Assembly: GCA_900546715.1 (NCBI GenBank)
Contig: UREA01000004.1
Location: forward strand, 1 to 64,000
Reading direction: 5' to 3'
DNA length: 64,000 bases
From: an uncultured Mycoplasmatota bacterium
GTDB taxonomy: Bacteria > Bacillota_I > Bacilli_A > RF39 > UBA660
Below the pieces are notes generated by a model. It was not told the origin of the DNA. It searched no databases and worked only from the letters and a program-made list of their open reading frames with translations. Shown here piece after piece: positions 1 to 9,342 of this stretch. A program made the translations under genes and the position numbers. Numbering within the stretch: the stretch's first letter is position 1; each line of letters opens with the position of its first letter.

Positions 1-754
1 CCAATTTTAATTCTTGGTATTCACAAGTTACTTTCTTAGGTTCTGATTCTTTTATAATTATTGGTTCACTATATTTTTTAAAAGTTTTCTTACTTAAATT
101 ATCATCAATTATTTTAACCATTTCATAAGGATTAATTTTACCAGTAATAGTCAAAAACATATTTTTAGGATGATAAAAATTATTATAAACATTTAATATA
201 TCATCAATGTTTATTTCTTTTATATCATCTTTAGTGCCAGTAATTACTTCTCTAAAATTACTTTTTTGTAAAACACTTTTCAAATTTTCATAAAATATTA
301 CTGAATAAGGATCATCCTCTGTCATATTAGCTTCTTCTAGTATTATTCCCTTTTCTTTAGTAATCATTTTTTTAGTAAAATAAGGATTATACACATAATC
401 AAGTAATAAATTTAATACTTTATCTAGATTTTTTGTAGCATAAACAATATAACTAGTATATTCAAATGTTGTAAAAGCATTAGAATCAGCCCCTAATTTA
501 TAAAATTCATCATGAGCAACAGTATTTGCATCTATATTAAATTTAATATGTTCTAAAAAGTGAGCTACCCCATTTGGAACTTCATAAACCTTTTTACCTA
601 TTTTAAACTTATTATGAATAGATCCATATTTAACTGATAAAGACATAAATGTTGATGTAACTCTCTCATTTACCCACATATATACTTTTAAACCACACTT
701 AGTACTATATTCATAGATTTTTTCATTTAAACCCTCTAAAATTATTTCTTTCAT
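1..754 (-). CDS. M16 family zinc peptidase, catalytic type (YmfH-like), partial
   Basis: This frame is open from an ATG at 754 to the left window edge, so the C-terminus is missing. The product is the active half of an M16 peptidase pair. It carries the inverted zinc site HFLEH, followed by an LGADSNAFT stretch and the downstream glutamate region EKGIILEE, all typical of M16 enzymes. Its ATG overlaps the stop of the preceding gene as ATGA, so the two are translationally coupled. In related Firmicutes the ymfF-ymfH pair is a conserved two-gene unit with one inactive and one active subunit; the exact substrate is not known from the sequence. I am confident of the family and less sure of the orthology to YmfH. 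Confidence 0.85.
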   Translation of the reverse strand, partial: MKEIILEGLNEKIYEYSTKCGLKVYMWVNERVTSTFMSLSVKYGSIHNKFKIGKKVYEVPNGVAHFLEHIKFNIDANTVAHDEFYKLGADSNAFTTFEYTSYIVYATKNLDKVLNLLLDYVYNPYFTKKMITKEKGIILEEANMTEDDPYSVIFYENLKSVLQKSNFREVITGTKDDIKEINIDDILNVYNNFYHPKNMFLTITGKINPYEMVKIIDDNLSKKTFKKYSEPIIIKESEPKKVTCEYQELKL

Positions 755-2022
755 TCGATATTTTCCTTTCCTTTAAGCACATATATGGTATTTAATTTTA
801 ACTTTTTAGAAACATTTACTACATCTTCTTTAGTTAATTTAGCTAAACTTTTCTTTCTCTCATCTATTAGTGGCAAATTATCAAATTCATGAAAAACATA
901 ATTATTTAGAAGTGAAGAATTATTATCACTTGTTAAATCTAGAGCTAAACTAATACTTTTCTTAGCATCTTCCAAATCACTTTCTAAAAAATCACCAGTT
1001 TGCATTTCTTTTAAACATTTCTTAACCATAGATACCGCTCTTTTAACATTAGCAGTATCGAGTGATATATGAATAGCAAGTAACTCATCATATTTTAAAT
1101 AAAGAGTACTTATGTTATAACATAAACTATTTTCTTCTCTAATTTTTTTATATAGTTTAGAAGTTAAACCACCACTTCCAAAAATATAATTAAATACTTG
1201 CATAGTTACATGTCGCTCCATCTCTGGTAATTCGCTAGTATTATAAATCATTACTAAATTAGCTTGCAAGTTTTCACTTACATCTTCTTTAGTAGTTATC
1301 TTTTTCTTAAATTTATTATCTACTCTTAAAACTAGTTTATTTGAATTTATATAGCGATGTTTAAAATATTTTTGAATTAATGAAACTATGTTATCACAAT
1401 CAACATCACCGATAATAAATATATCACAAGTATTATCTTTAAATAATTTTTTATAATATTTATATAAACTCCCCGGAGTGATACCCTCTAACTCTTCTAC
1501 TGACCCCATTAAAGGATAAGCAGTAACACTCATCGCATCCATTGCTTCAATAGCTTTTCGCATGCTTGATTTAAAAGGATTATCATCAATACTTTTTATT
1601 TCTCTTTTTAATCTTTCTTTGACAAAATTAAATTCTTTTAAATCAAATTCTTCATTTGTAGCATTAGGGTTCATAATCATTTCAAAAATAAATTTGATAA
1701 CATTTTCTAGATAACCATCTTCATCAATAAATTTAGGATCAATAAAATCCGCCATGAAATTGGAGCTTAACACATTACCAGTTTTAATAGTTGTTCCATA
1801 AACTACTAATTTATATAATTCTTCTAATTTTGTAATAACATCTTTTCTTTTAGGATAATTCTTACTTGATTCCATTAACATATCTACTAAAAAAGCATAA
1901 TTAACTAATTCTTCTTTTACAATATTTTTACGAAATATTATTTCCATATGCACTGTTTTAAATCTATCAGTTTTAATTGTATGGATATTATAAGAATTAC
2001 ATTTATAAGTTTTATAAACCAT
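751..2022 (-). CDS. M16 family peptidase homologue, non-catalytic (YmfF-like)
   Basis: The 423-residue product has the M16 fold, but the place where HxxEH should be reads LVDMLMESS, so it cannot bind zinc and is probably the structural or regulatory partner of the next gene. The C-terminal half has the typical second-domain features (FGSGGLTSKLYKKIREENSLCY, then the YDELL region). An AGGTGA ribosome site lies 5-10 bases before the ATG at 2022. It overlaps the active M16 gene by four bases (ATGA). The dGTPase gene ends 8 bases upstream, so this is probably one operon. Family assignment is by motif; the lack of the metal site is seen directly. Confidence 0.85.
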   Translation of the reverse strand: MVYKTYKCNSYNIHTIKTDRFKTVHMEIIFRKNIVKEELVNYAFLVDMLMESSKNYPKRKDVITKLEELYKLVVYGTTIKTGNVLSSNFMADFIDPKFIDEDGYLENVIKFIFEMIMNPNATNEEFDLKEFNFVKERLKREIKSIDDNPFKSSMRKAIEAMDAMSVTAYPLMGSVEELEGITPGSLYKYYKKLFKDNTCDIFIIGDVDCDNIVSLIQKYFKHRYINSNKLVLRVDNKFKKKITTKEDVSENLQANLVMIYNTSELPEMERHVTMQVFNYIFGSGGLTSKLYKKIREENSLCYNISTLYLKYDELLAIHISLDTANVKRAVSMVKKCLKEMQTGDFLESDLEDAKKSISLALDLTSDNNSSLLNNYVFHEFDNLPLIDERKKSLAKLTKEDVVNVSKKLKLNTIYVLKGKENIE

Positions 2023-2030
2023 GAAATCAC

Positions 2031-3167
2031 CTACTCAAATTTAGTATGTGCCAAATTTAAATAATTATTATACTCTCTTAAAGTGTAATCATCTGTCATG
2101 CCGGCGATATAATCAATTACAATTCGAGCATTACTATTATTATTTTTATATTCATCACTCATATTTGCTAGAAAAGATTTAATTATATTTGAATCAGTAT
2201 TATTATTTTCTAAATCTTTCATATATTTATTAAATAAAGTATTTAACATTAATTTTAATTTATCTTTTTCTTCCTCAGTATAAGCTTTATAATAAATATT
2301 TTCATAATTAAATTTCTTTAATTCTATAATTGATTTAAAAACATTATCACTTAATTTAATATAATCTTTCCCTATACTATTATTTATTATATCCATTACT
2401 ATTGTATTTACTATTTCTCTATTACTTTTACCTAAATTTTCTTTAATACTTAAAGGAATATCGGAAAAATCAATTAATCCCATTCTTTTAGCATCTTCAA
2501 TATCTCTGCCTAAATAAGCAATTAAATCACTAATTCTTACAACTGCCCCTTCAAGTGTCATAGGTCGAAGCTTCTTTATAGCAGCTCTATCTTTGTAACA
2601 TGATTCATATTCACTTAAAAATTCTTCTTTGCTCTTTTTCCTTACTTCATACATTTGGCTTGCAAATTCCCCATTATGGCACATTATCGCATCAAGAGTT
2701 TGGAGTGTTATATTAAGTCCCTTACCGTAGTTTTCAATATACATAAGAAGTCTCACACTATGGACATTATGATTAAAATATCCTTCATTATTTTCTAGAC
2801 TTATTTCGTTTAGTATTGCCTCACCCACATGACCAAAAGGAGTATGCCCTAGGTCATGTCCTAAAGCCGCAGCTTCAATCAAGTCTTCATTTAAACCTAG
2901 GGCTCTCCCAATAGTTCTAGCAATTTTTGCTACATACTGAATATGAATCATTCTTTTAGTTAAATGATCATTTTCCTTGAATGAAAACACTTGTGTTTTA
3001 TCAGAATATCTCACAAAAGCGAGTGTATAAATAATTCTGTCTATATCTCTAAAAAAAGGTGTACGAAAATCATCTTTGTTTTCATGTAAATATATTGCAT
3101 CACTATCAGGGCATGCATATTTACTTAATATTTTATTATGATTTAACATATTTTCTAAATAATTCAT
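2031..3167 (-). CDS. HD-domain deoxyguanosinetriphosphate triphosphohydrolase-like protein
   Basis: The 378-residue product resembles the dGTPase family, which cleaves dNTPs to nucleoside and tripolyphosphate. The metal-binding set is present: a histidine near residue 75 (RMIHIQ), the GHDLGHTPFGH block around 103-113, and a later RISDLIAYL aspartate. A family-typical RTPFFRDIDRI stretch lies near 35-45. A GGAGG ribosome site precedes the ATG at 3167 by five bases. It is followed closely by the two M16 genes. The specific nucleotide preference cannot be read from the sequence. Confidence 0.88.
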   Translation of the reverse strand: MNYLENMLNHNKILSKYACPDSDAIYLHENKDDFRTPFFRDIDRIIYTLAFVRYSDKTQVFSFKENDHLTKRMIHIQYVAKIARTIGRALGLNEDLIEAAALGHDLGHTPFGHVGEAILNEISLENNEGYFNHNVHSVRLLMYIENYGKGLNITLQTLDAIMCHNGEFASQMYEVRKKSKEEFLSEYESCYKDRAAIKKLRPMTLEGAVVRISDLIAYLGRDIEDAKRMGLIDFSDIPLSIKENLGKSNREIVNTIVMDIINNSIGKDYIKLSDNVFKSIIELKKFNYENIYYKAYTEEEKDKLKLMLNTLFNKYMKDLENNNTDSNIIKSFLANMSDEYKNNNSNARIVIDYIAGMTDDYTLREYNNYLNLAHTKFE

Positions 3168-3196
3168 ATATACCTCCGTAAATATTATACCATAAA

Positions 3197-3985
3197 CTAA
3201 CGATTCAAAAAATTACAATGTTTACATAACTCTTCGCACCGTTTGTTATTCTTGAAGCTATTTAACATTTTTTGATATCTCTCACTATTTATTATATCTT
3301 CTATTGTACTTTCAAAAATACTACCTAAATTAATAATACCATTACTATCTAGACAACAAGGTACAATTGTTCCATCAACTAATATAGCAATGTGATCTTT
3401 AAGAGCATAACAAGTACCAATTTCATTATAGTAGTTGTTAGAAAAATCTGGCCACAAAAATTCACTATCAAAGTCTATAAAAGTATTTTTAGAGAGCTTG
3501 GTATGTCCATTAATAGTTGTATTATAATAATCTTCAAGTATTTTTATTATTTTTTCTTTATAAGGATTATTTGCCCAAATCCGGTAATTGATATAAGTAT
3601 ACTCTTTTAAAATATTAGTTGCTTCTAATATATCAGTTAAGTATTCATTTAATGTTTTATTATATTTGGAATCAAAGCTATGTAATGAAATATTTAATTG
3701 GCGAATATTTTTATTGTTCTTTATTTTATCAATTAAATAACCATTAGTAGTAATATTAACAAAATAATATTGACTCGCAAGATTAATAAATTCATTAATA
3801 TATGGATGCATTAATGGTTCTCCCATTACATGAAAATATAAGTATTTTGTATATGGTTTTAACTTTTCTAAAATTATCTTAAAATGATCTTTGCTCATAA
3901 AAAGAAATTCTCTTTGGTTATGAATACAAAAAGAACAATTTAAATTACAAATATTAGTGATTTCAACATAAACTTTTTTATACAT
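3197..3985 (-). CDS. Radical SAM/SPASM domain protein
   Basis: The 262-residue product has the radical SAM cluster motif CNLNCSFC near residues 13-20, an HVMGEPLMHP glycine-rich SAM region near 53-62, and a C-terminal cysteine group (PCCLDSNG near 210, then CEELCKHC near 250) as in SPASM proteins that hold extra Fe-S clusters. Such enzymes modify peptides or act as sulfatase-maturase-like proteins, but no peptide substrate is visible next to it. It is divergently transcribed from the ABC exporter. A TATAAT at 3992-3997 (reverse complement) lies so close to the ATG that the mRNA may be nearly leaderless. The family is clear; the substrate is unknown. Confidence 0.88.
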   Translation of the reverse strand: MYKKVYVEITNICNLNCSFCIHNQREFLFMSKDHFKIILEKLKPYTKYLYFHVMGEPLMHPYINEFINLASQYYFVNITTNGYLIDKIKNNKNIRQLNISLHSFDSKYNKTLNEYLTDILEATNILKEYTYINYRIWANNPYKEKIIKILEDYYNTTINGHTKLSKNTFIDFDSEFLWPDFSNNYYNEIGTCYALKDHIAILVDGTIVPCCLDSNGIINLGSIFESTIEDIINSERYQKMLNSFKNNKRCEELCKHCNFLNR

Positions 3986-3991
3986 AATCCT

Positions 3992-3997
3992 ATTATA
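3992..3997 (-). promoter_or_regulatory. -10 element of the radical SAM gene
   Basis: The minus strand reads TGATATAAT here, an extended -10 hexamer with no good -35. A start about seven bases downstream would fall at or next to the ATG at 3985. Confidence 0.4.
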
Positions 3998-4045
3998 TCA
4001 CAAAGTTTTCACTAATTAATTATTTATTTTATAATAATTTTAAGT

Positions 4046-4051
4046 TATAAT
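4046..4051 (+). promoter_or_regulatory. -10 element for the ABC exporter operon
   Basis: A perfect TATAAT stands 35 bases before the preferred ATG at 4087. No convincing -35 hexamer is seen in this AT-rich stretch. Confidence 0.4.
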
Positions 4052-4086
4052 AATATTGTAATAAAAAAGAGAATTGAGGGATGCTT

Positions 4087-4788
4087 ATGGCATTTATCGA
4101 AGTAAAAGATTTAACAAAAATATACCAAATGGGAGAAGTAACAATTAAAGCATTAGATAATGCATCTTTTTCTATTGATGAGGGAGAACTTGTTGTAGTT
4201 TTAGGTCCTAGTGGTGCCGGTAAGACCACTATTTTAAACATTCTCGGAGGAATGGATTCTCCAACTAGTGGAGAAATCATTGTTGATGGAACTGATATTT
4301 CTAAATTTAATCGTAAAGAATTAACTAAATATCGTAGATTCGATATTGGTTTTGTCTTTCAATTTTATAATTTAGTTGGTAATCTAACTGCTTTAGAAAA
4401 TGTTTCTTTAGCTAATCAAATTTGCAAAAATCCCAAAGACAGTAAAGAAACTTTAACTAGTGTTGGTTTGAAAGATAGAATGGATCACTTCCCTGCTCAA
4501 CTTTCTGGTGGTGAACAACAAAGAGTATCAATTGCAAGAGCCTTAGCTAAAAATCCAAAACTTTTGCTTTGTGATGAACCAACTGGTGCTCTAGATAGTA
4601 AAACCGGCAAAATGATTATTAAGTTATTACAAGACACTTGTCATAAAACTAAAACAACTACAATAATTATTACCCACAATGCTGTAATTGCGCAAATTGC
4701 TGATAAAGTTATCCGCGTTAAAAATGGAACTATTGAAGATATTATAATTCACAAAAAGCCTAAAAGTGTTGAGGAGATTGATTGGTAA
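4087..4788 (+). CDS. ABC transporter ATP-binding protein (MacB/LolD type)
   Basis: This is the ATPase subunit of an exporter of the MacB/FtsX class. Walker A GPSGAGKT lies at about 40-47, the LSGGEQQR signature near 137 and Walker B LLLCDEPTGALD near 157. I start at the ATG at 4087, not 4081, because the GAGGG ribosome site at 4076-4080 then has a six-base spacer. The stop overlaps the permease start (TAATG), so the two are coupled. The 234-residue length is normal for the family. In the family such pairs extrude lipids, lipoproteins or antimicrobial peptides or act as mechanotransmission systems; the cargo here is unknown. Confidence 0.93.
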   Translation: MAFIEVKDLTKIYQMGEVTIKALDNASFSIDEGELVVVLGPSGAGKTTILNILGGMDSPTSGEIIVDGTDISKFNRKELTKYRRFDIGFVFQFYNLVGNLTALENVSLANQICKNPKDSKETLTSVGLKDRMDHFPAQLSGGEQQRVSIARALAKNPKLLLCDEPTGALDSKTGKMIIKLLQDTCHKTKTTTIIITHNAVIAQIADKVIRVKNGTIEDIIIHKKPKSVEEIDW

Positions 4789-7700
4789 TGTTTATGTTCA
4801 AAAATACCTTGCGAAAAATCAAACATTCCTTAGGTCGTTTTATAACTTTAATTTTAATTATTGCTATTGGAGCAGCATTTTTCGCAGGAGTTCGTGAAAC
4901 TTCATCCGATATGATTCGGACTATGGATGAATACTATGATGAAACTCAGTTAATGGATTATCGCATTGTTAGTACCATGGGCTTAACGGAAGATGACTTA
5001 ACTGCCCTTAAAAATTTGGATAATGCTGAATTTGTTGAGGCAAACTACACCTATGAAACTGTAATTGATGGCGATGCTACTAAAATATATGGAATAACTC
5101 ACGATATCAACAATGTTATTTTAGTTGATGGCAAAATGCCCGAAGAAGATAACGAATGTTTAGTTTTAGATGGCTCATATAATATCGGTGATACTATAAT
5201 AATCGAAGATGAAGATTATGGGGATTATTTAAAAAATAACAATTATAAAGTTGTTGGTACCGTAAATAGTAGTATGTATATTTATAATAATCTTGGTATA
5301 TCTACTGTATCAGATGGCAAACTTGATAATGTTATTTATATAAACAAAGATAATTTCAATATGGAATATTACACCGAAATTTATCTAATTGCAAATGGCA
5401 GCATTGATGCAACAAGCTATCGTGATGATTATGATGAAACAATAAAAGAATTAAATGCCGAGCTTGAAGAACTAGCACCAATTAGAGAAACAATTAGATA
5501 TGAAGAAATTAAAACTGCAGCCATGGAAGAAATCTATGATGCCAGAGAAGAAATAAATAACTTAAGAGAAGAAAATGAAGAAAAATTTGCAGATGCTAAA
5601 GAAGAACTAGATAATGCTCAATTACAAATTGATAATGGTTATAAAGAAATAAATGATGCCAGAGCAGAATTAGAAACAAGAAGAACTCAAGTATTAACAG
5701 AACTTGATACTAATGAAGCTACTCTTAATACTAATTTAGCTACTATTAATGCTTCTTTAACAAATTTTGGTATTACAACAAGTAGCATAGATGAATCAAT
5801 AAATGCTCTAAATAACGAAATTACTAACCTAAATAATTTACTTGCAACACTTGATCCAACAAGTATAGAATATCAAACAACTAAGGAAACTATTAATAAT
5901 TTAAATACTTTAGTATCTAGTTTAACGGAAATAAAGAATGGTTTTACGGAAATTACTAATGCTCGCAATGAATTTAATAATACCTATAATGAAACAATAA
6001 ATACTCTAAATTCTAATAAAGCTAATTTAGATGAACAACAAAGAACTCTAAATGAAAACCTAGAAGAATATAATACTAACTATACAGAATTTCAAAATAA
6101 AATCAATGATGGTTTAGCAGAAATCGCTGATGCTGAAGCCAAAATTGCAACTCTAGAAAAACCAGAATGGTATTTATTTGACCGTGAAGATAATTCCGGA
6201 TATACAACATTCTTAGAATCAGCCACTAAAATTGATTCAATTGCTGCAGTATTTCCAATATTCTTTATTGCTGTTGCCTTCCTAATGTGTCTAAATACCA
6301 TGACTAGAATGATTGAAGAAGAAAGAACCGAAATTGGTATTTTCACATCCCTTGGAATTGGCAAATTTAAAATAATATTTAGTTATATATTCTATGTTTT
6401 AATTGCTACTTTACTTGGTTTATTAATTGGTCTAACAATTGGTTATACAATAATACCTCATGTTTTATATAATGTATACACTCAATCATACATTATTCCA
6501 GGATTAAAAACTTATGCAAATATTCCAATATGTATAAGTATAATTGAAGTTTGTATAATTACTATGGCTCTAGTTACATATATTGCTGTAGCTGTTAAAT
6601 TTAAAAATAGTCCCGCTAATCTACTTAGACCAGCTAGTCCTAAAAATGGTCGTAAAGTATTACTTGAAAAAATCAACTTTATTTGGAAACGAATATCATT
6701 TTCTTGGAAAGTTACAATTAGAAATTTATTTAGATACAAAAAAAGAATCATCATGACTCTAATTGGGATATCTGGTTGTACTGCCCTACTTTTAACAGGC
6801 TTTGGCATAAAAGATAGTATTTCTAAAATTGTTGATATACAGTACGGTGAAATTGAAAAATATGACTCCATGTTATTCTTAAACGAAAGTGTTGCTGAAG
6901 AAAATCCTGAAATAAATAATTTACTCGCAAGTAATGACATTGAAAATCCCTTATATGCTCACATGGAAACATTAACTTTTGCTGCCAATAACAAAAATAT
7001 TGATGTTTACTCTATGGCCTTTATGGATAATGATATTAGTAATTATTATGACTTAAAAGATTTAGATGGCAATCCTCTATCTTTAGATGATGAAGGAGCA
7101 ATAATTACTGAAAAAATTGCTGATATATTAAATGTTTCAGTTGGTGATACCATAACTCTTCGAGACAATAACAATGAAATATATGTAATAAAAATTTCTG
7201 GAATTAGTAGAAATTATATTAATAATTATGTTTATATGAATACTAACTATTACAATTTAGTTTTTGGAGATATTTCCTACAACACAATTATTGCTAACAT
7301 CAATGATTTAGGTGATACTCTTCTTGCAAGTAATTATTTTAGCAATATTCAATATACAGAAGATAGTGTATCAATGCTTCAAGATATTTTTGATAGTATG
7401 AACCATATAGTTTTCTTAATAATTGGCTTCTCATCAGTACTTGCTATTACAGTTTTATACAACCTAACAACTATTAACATTTCGGAAAGAACTAGAGAAA
7501 TAGCTACATTAAAAGTACTTGGTTTTAATGATAAAGAAATATCTATGTATGTTTATAGAGAAACAATTATTCTAACTATTATTGGTATATTAATAGGTTT
7601 AGTCCTAGGTATTGGCCTAAATGCCTTTGTCTTAACTGTTGCAGAGACTGATGAAATAATATTCATTAAAGAGATTAATTATTTAAGTTATATTTTAACA

Positions 7701-7799
7701 GTTGTAATTATGATTATATTTACTATAATTGTTCAAATAATTACTAACTTTATCCTTAGAAAAGTAAATATGATTGATTCATTAAAATCAGTAGAATAG
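4788..7799 (+). CDS. Large FtsX-type ABC transporter permease with extracellular coiled coil
   Basis: The product of about 1003 residues pairs with the ATPase before it. An N-terminal membrane helix lies near residues 15-33. A large outside region follows, with a long charged and asparagine-rich coiled-coil stretch at roughly 210-450 (EEINNLREENEEKFADAKEE). Then come FtsX-type membrane blocks near 490-620 and 860-1000. The start is taken at 4788, where ATG overlaps the upstream TAA; an in-frame TTG at 4782 is too close to the GAGGAG at 4771-4776. Such large permeases with coiled coils are known in Firmicutes and may bind extracellular partners. Transcription ends at the hairpin at 7801-7823. 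Confidence 0.9.
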   Translation: MFMFKNTLRKIKHSLGRFITLILIIAIGAAFFAGVRETSSDMIRTMDEYYDETQLMDYRIVSTMGLTEDDLTALKNLDNAEFVEANYTYETVIDGDATKIYGITHDINNVILVDGKMPEEDNECLVLDGSYNIGDTIIIEDEDYGDYLKNNNYKVVGTVNSSMYIYNNLGISTVSDGKLDNVIYINKDNFNMEYYTEIYLIANGSIDATSYRDDYDETIKELNAELEELAPIRETIRYEEIKTAAMEEIYDAREEINNLREENEEKFADAKEELDNAQLQIDNGYKEINDARAELETRRTQVLTELDTNEATLNTNLATINASLTNFGITTSSIDESINALNNEITNLNNLLATLDPTSIEYQTTKETINNLNTLVSSLTEIKNGFTEITNARNEFNNTYNETINTLNSNKANLDEQQRTLNENLEEYNTNYTEFQNKINDGLAEIADAEAKIATLEKPEWYLFDREDNSGYTTFLESATKIDSIAAVFPIFFIAVAFLMCLNTMTRMIEEERTEIGIFTSLGIGKFKIIFSYIFYVLIATLLGLLIGLTIGYTIIPHVLYNVYTQSYIIPGLKTYANIPICISIIEVCIITMALVTYIAVAVKFKNSPANLLRPASPKNGRKVLLEKINFIWKRISFSWKVTIRNLFRYKKRIIMTLIGISGCTALLLTGFGIKDSISKIVDIQYGEIEKYDSMLFLNESVAEENPEINNLLASNDIENPLYAHMETLTFAANNKNIDVYSMAFMDNDISNYYDLKDLDGNPLSLDDEGAIITEKIADILNVSVGDTITLRDNNNEIYVIKISGISRNYINNYVYMNTNYYNLVFGDISYNTIIANINDLGDTLLASNYFSNIQYTEDSVSMLQDIFDSMNHIVFLIIGFSSVLAITVLYNLTTINISERTREIATLKVLGFNDKEISMYVYRETIILTIIGILIGLVLGIGLNAFVLTVAETDEIIFIKEINYLSYILTVVIMIIFTIIVQIITNFILRKVNMIDSLKSVE

Positions 7800-7800
7800 A

Positions 7801-7823
7801 AAAAAGGTCGTAAGACCTTTTTT
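7801..7823. terminator. Bidirectional terminator between the ABC permease and recA
   Basis: Arms AAAAAGGTC and GACCTTTTT enclose the loop GTAA. The hairpin has a T-rich tail in both directions and serves the two convergent genes; the recA stop codon lies inside it. Confidence 0.85.
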
Positions 7824-8865
7824 ATTCTGCATTCTTTTTATCTTCTTTTTTATCTTTAGATTTTACAAAACCATAATGTTCTCTAATCTTTTGTTCAAGT
7901 TCATCACGAAGATTAGTATTTTCTTTTAAATAAGCCTTAACATTTTCTTTACCTTGACCTATTTTTTCACCATTATATGAATACCATGCTCCGCTTTTAT
8001 CAAGAATTGCTAAATCACTAGCAATATCAATAATTTCTCCTTCTTTAGAAATACCTTCGCCATACATAATATCTACACTAGCAGTCTTAAATGGTGGAGC
8101 AACTTTATTTTTAACTACTTTAATATTGGTTTTATTACCAATTATTTGGTCTCCCATTTTAATTTGTTCACCTTTTCTTACATCAAGACGAATTGTTGAG
8201 TAAAATTTAAGAGCTCTACCACCTGGTGTAGTTTCAGGATTACCAAACATTACTCCAACTTTTTCGCGTAATTGATTAATAAATATCGCAGTTGTTTTAG
8301 TTTTATTCATGGTACCTGATAATTTTCTTAAGGCTTGGGACATAAGTCTAGCTTGCAAACCAACATGAGAATCTCCCATTTCCCCATCAATTTCCGCTTG
8401 AGGTACTAAAGCTGCAACTGAGTCAATTACAATTAAACTAACAGCTTCACTTTTAACTAAGGCATCACAAATTTCTAAAGCTTGTTCTCCTGTATCTGGT
8501 TGACTTAATAAAAGTTCATTTATATCAACACCTAAATTTTTAGCATACACAGGATCTAAGGCATGTTCGGCATCAATAAATGCTGCTCTACCTCCAGCTT
8601 TTTGTACTTCTGCTATAGCTTGCAATGCAACTGTTGTTTTACCACTTGATTCCGGTCCATATATTTCAATGATTCTTCCCTTAGGATAACCTCCAACACC
8701 TAAAGCAATATCGATAGCAAGTGAACCACTAGATACCACATCTACTTCAATATGTTCATTATCCCCAAGTTTCATAATAGCACCAGCTCCAAATTGCTTT
8801 TCAATATCTGCTAGAACTTGTTCTAGTGCCTTATCTTTATTCTTTTCATCTTTAACTGATTTCAT
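7822..8865 (-). CDS. recA: Recombinase RecA
   Basis: RecA forms ATP-dependent filaments on single-stranded DNA for strand exchange and SOS induction. The 347-residue product has Walker A GPESSGKT at 70-77, the Walker B region SLIVIDSVAALVP, the NQLREKVGVMFGNPETTPGG loop 2 block, and a lysine- and acid-rich tail. A longer open frame runs upstream to 8976, but the start at 8865 is chosen because AGGAGG sits just before it and the family N-terminus begins there. It has its own promoter with a LexA-like box at 8936-8949. Confidence 0.98.
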   Translation of the reverse strand: MKSVKDEKNKDKALEQVLADIEKQFGAGAIMKLGDNEHIEVDVVSSGSLAIDIALGVGGYPKGRIIEIYGPESSGKTTVALQAIAEVQKAGGRAAFIDAEHALDPVYAKNLGVDINELLLSQPDTGEQALEICDALVKSEAVSLIVIDSVAALVPQAEIDGEMGDSHVGLQARLMSQALRKLSGTMNKTKTTAIFINQLREKVGVMFGNPETTPGGRALKFYSTIRLDVRKGEQIKMGDQIIGNKTNIKVVKNKVAPPFKTASVDIMYGEGISKEGEIIDIASDLAILDKSGAWYSYNGEKIGQGKENVKAYLKENTNLRDELEQKIREHYGFVKSKDKKEDKKNAE

Positions 8866-8896
8866 TATTCCTCCTAATATACTCTGATACAAATTA

Positions 8897-8925
8897 ATTG
8901 TAATATACTTTAAAAAAAATGTCAA
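8897..8925 (-). promoter_or_regulatory. recA promoter
   Basis: On the minus strand TTGACA (8920-8925) and TACAAT (8897-8902) are separated by exactly 17 bases, a near-consensus vegetative promoter about 30 bases before the ribosome site. Confidence 0.75.
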
Positions 8926-8935
8926 TATTTTTTTA

Positions 8936-8949
8936 CAAATATTTGTTCG
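8936..8949 (-). promoter_or_regulatory. LexA/SOS-box-like operator upstream of recA
   Basis: The minus strand reads CGAACAAATATTTG, which matches 12 of 14 positions of the Gram-positive SOS box CGAACRNRYGTTYC. It lies just upstream of the -35 hexamer. Control by LexA is an inference from this match and the neighbouring gene. Confidence 0.6.
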
Positions 8950-8960
8950 TTTTTTATTAA

Positions 8961-8988
8961 AAAGAAAAAAGCACAAAAATTAGTGCTT
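8961..8988 (-). terminator. Terminator of the spoVA operon
   Basis: The minus strand forms AAGCAC/GTGCTT around an eight-base loop, followed by TTTTTTCTTTTT. It sits four bases after the spoVAE stop. Confidence 0.75.
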
Positions 8989-8991
8989 AAA

Positions 8992-9342
8992 TTAATTCTT
9001 AGGTTTAGCCACTAAAGATACTAAAAAGGCAAATATTATAGCTCCAGCAATAGCAGCTGATGATTTGGTAAACATATTAGAAAATATCCCTAGTATTCCT
9101 TCCGCCATATACCCCTGAATTGCAGCCTGATAAAGCATATGACCAAAATTTGATATTAACACTGTTGCTCCAGCTCCAAATTTAACAACTAAATCATCAT
9201 ATACTCCAAGAAATGAAAGTAAGGCTCCAATTGCAGTATAAATACTTGTAATATGTCCTGGCGTAAGTTTGGTATTATCTAAAATAATCTGGGCTATTGC
9301 ACAAGCAAATCCGGCGAATAAAAAGGCATTTAGAAAATTCAT
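8992..9342 (-). CDS. spoVAE: Stage V sporulation protein AE (SpoVAE/SpoVAEb)
   Basis: This small (116 residues), multi-helix protein belongs to the SpoVA channel of the spore inner membrane, which moves dipicolinic acid with calcium into the forespore and out during germination. The sequence is highly hydrophobic and has the family block LTPGHITSIYTAIGALLSFLGVYDD as separate recognisable pieces near 27-51. It overlaps the spoVAD stop by one base, so the two are coupled. It is the last gene of the operon, followed by a terminator. Confidence 0.93.
   Translation of the reverse strand: MNFLNAFLFAGFACAIAQIILDNTKLTPGHITSIYTAIGALLSFLGVYDDLVVKFGAGATVLISNFGHMLYQAAIQGYMAEGILGIFSNMFTKSSAAIAGAIIFAFLVSLVAKPKN

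Noticed and set aside
4029..4280. Minus-strand ORF opposite the ABC ATPase start
   Set aside because: It mirrors the ATPase coding frame, has no ribosome site of its own and no protein-like motif; the ATPase is certain.
6512..6940. Minus-strand ORF of 142 codons inside the permease gene
   Set aside because: It lies fully opposite a well supported membrane protein and shows only the reversed hydrophobic pattern of that gene.
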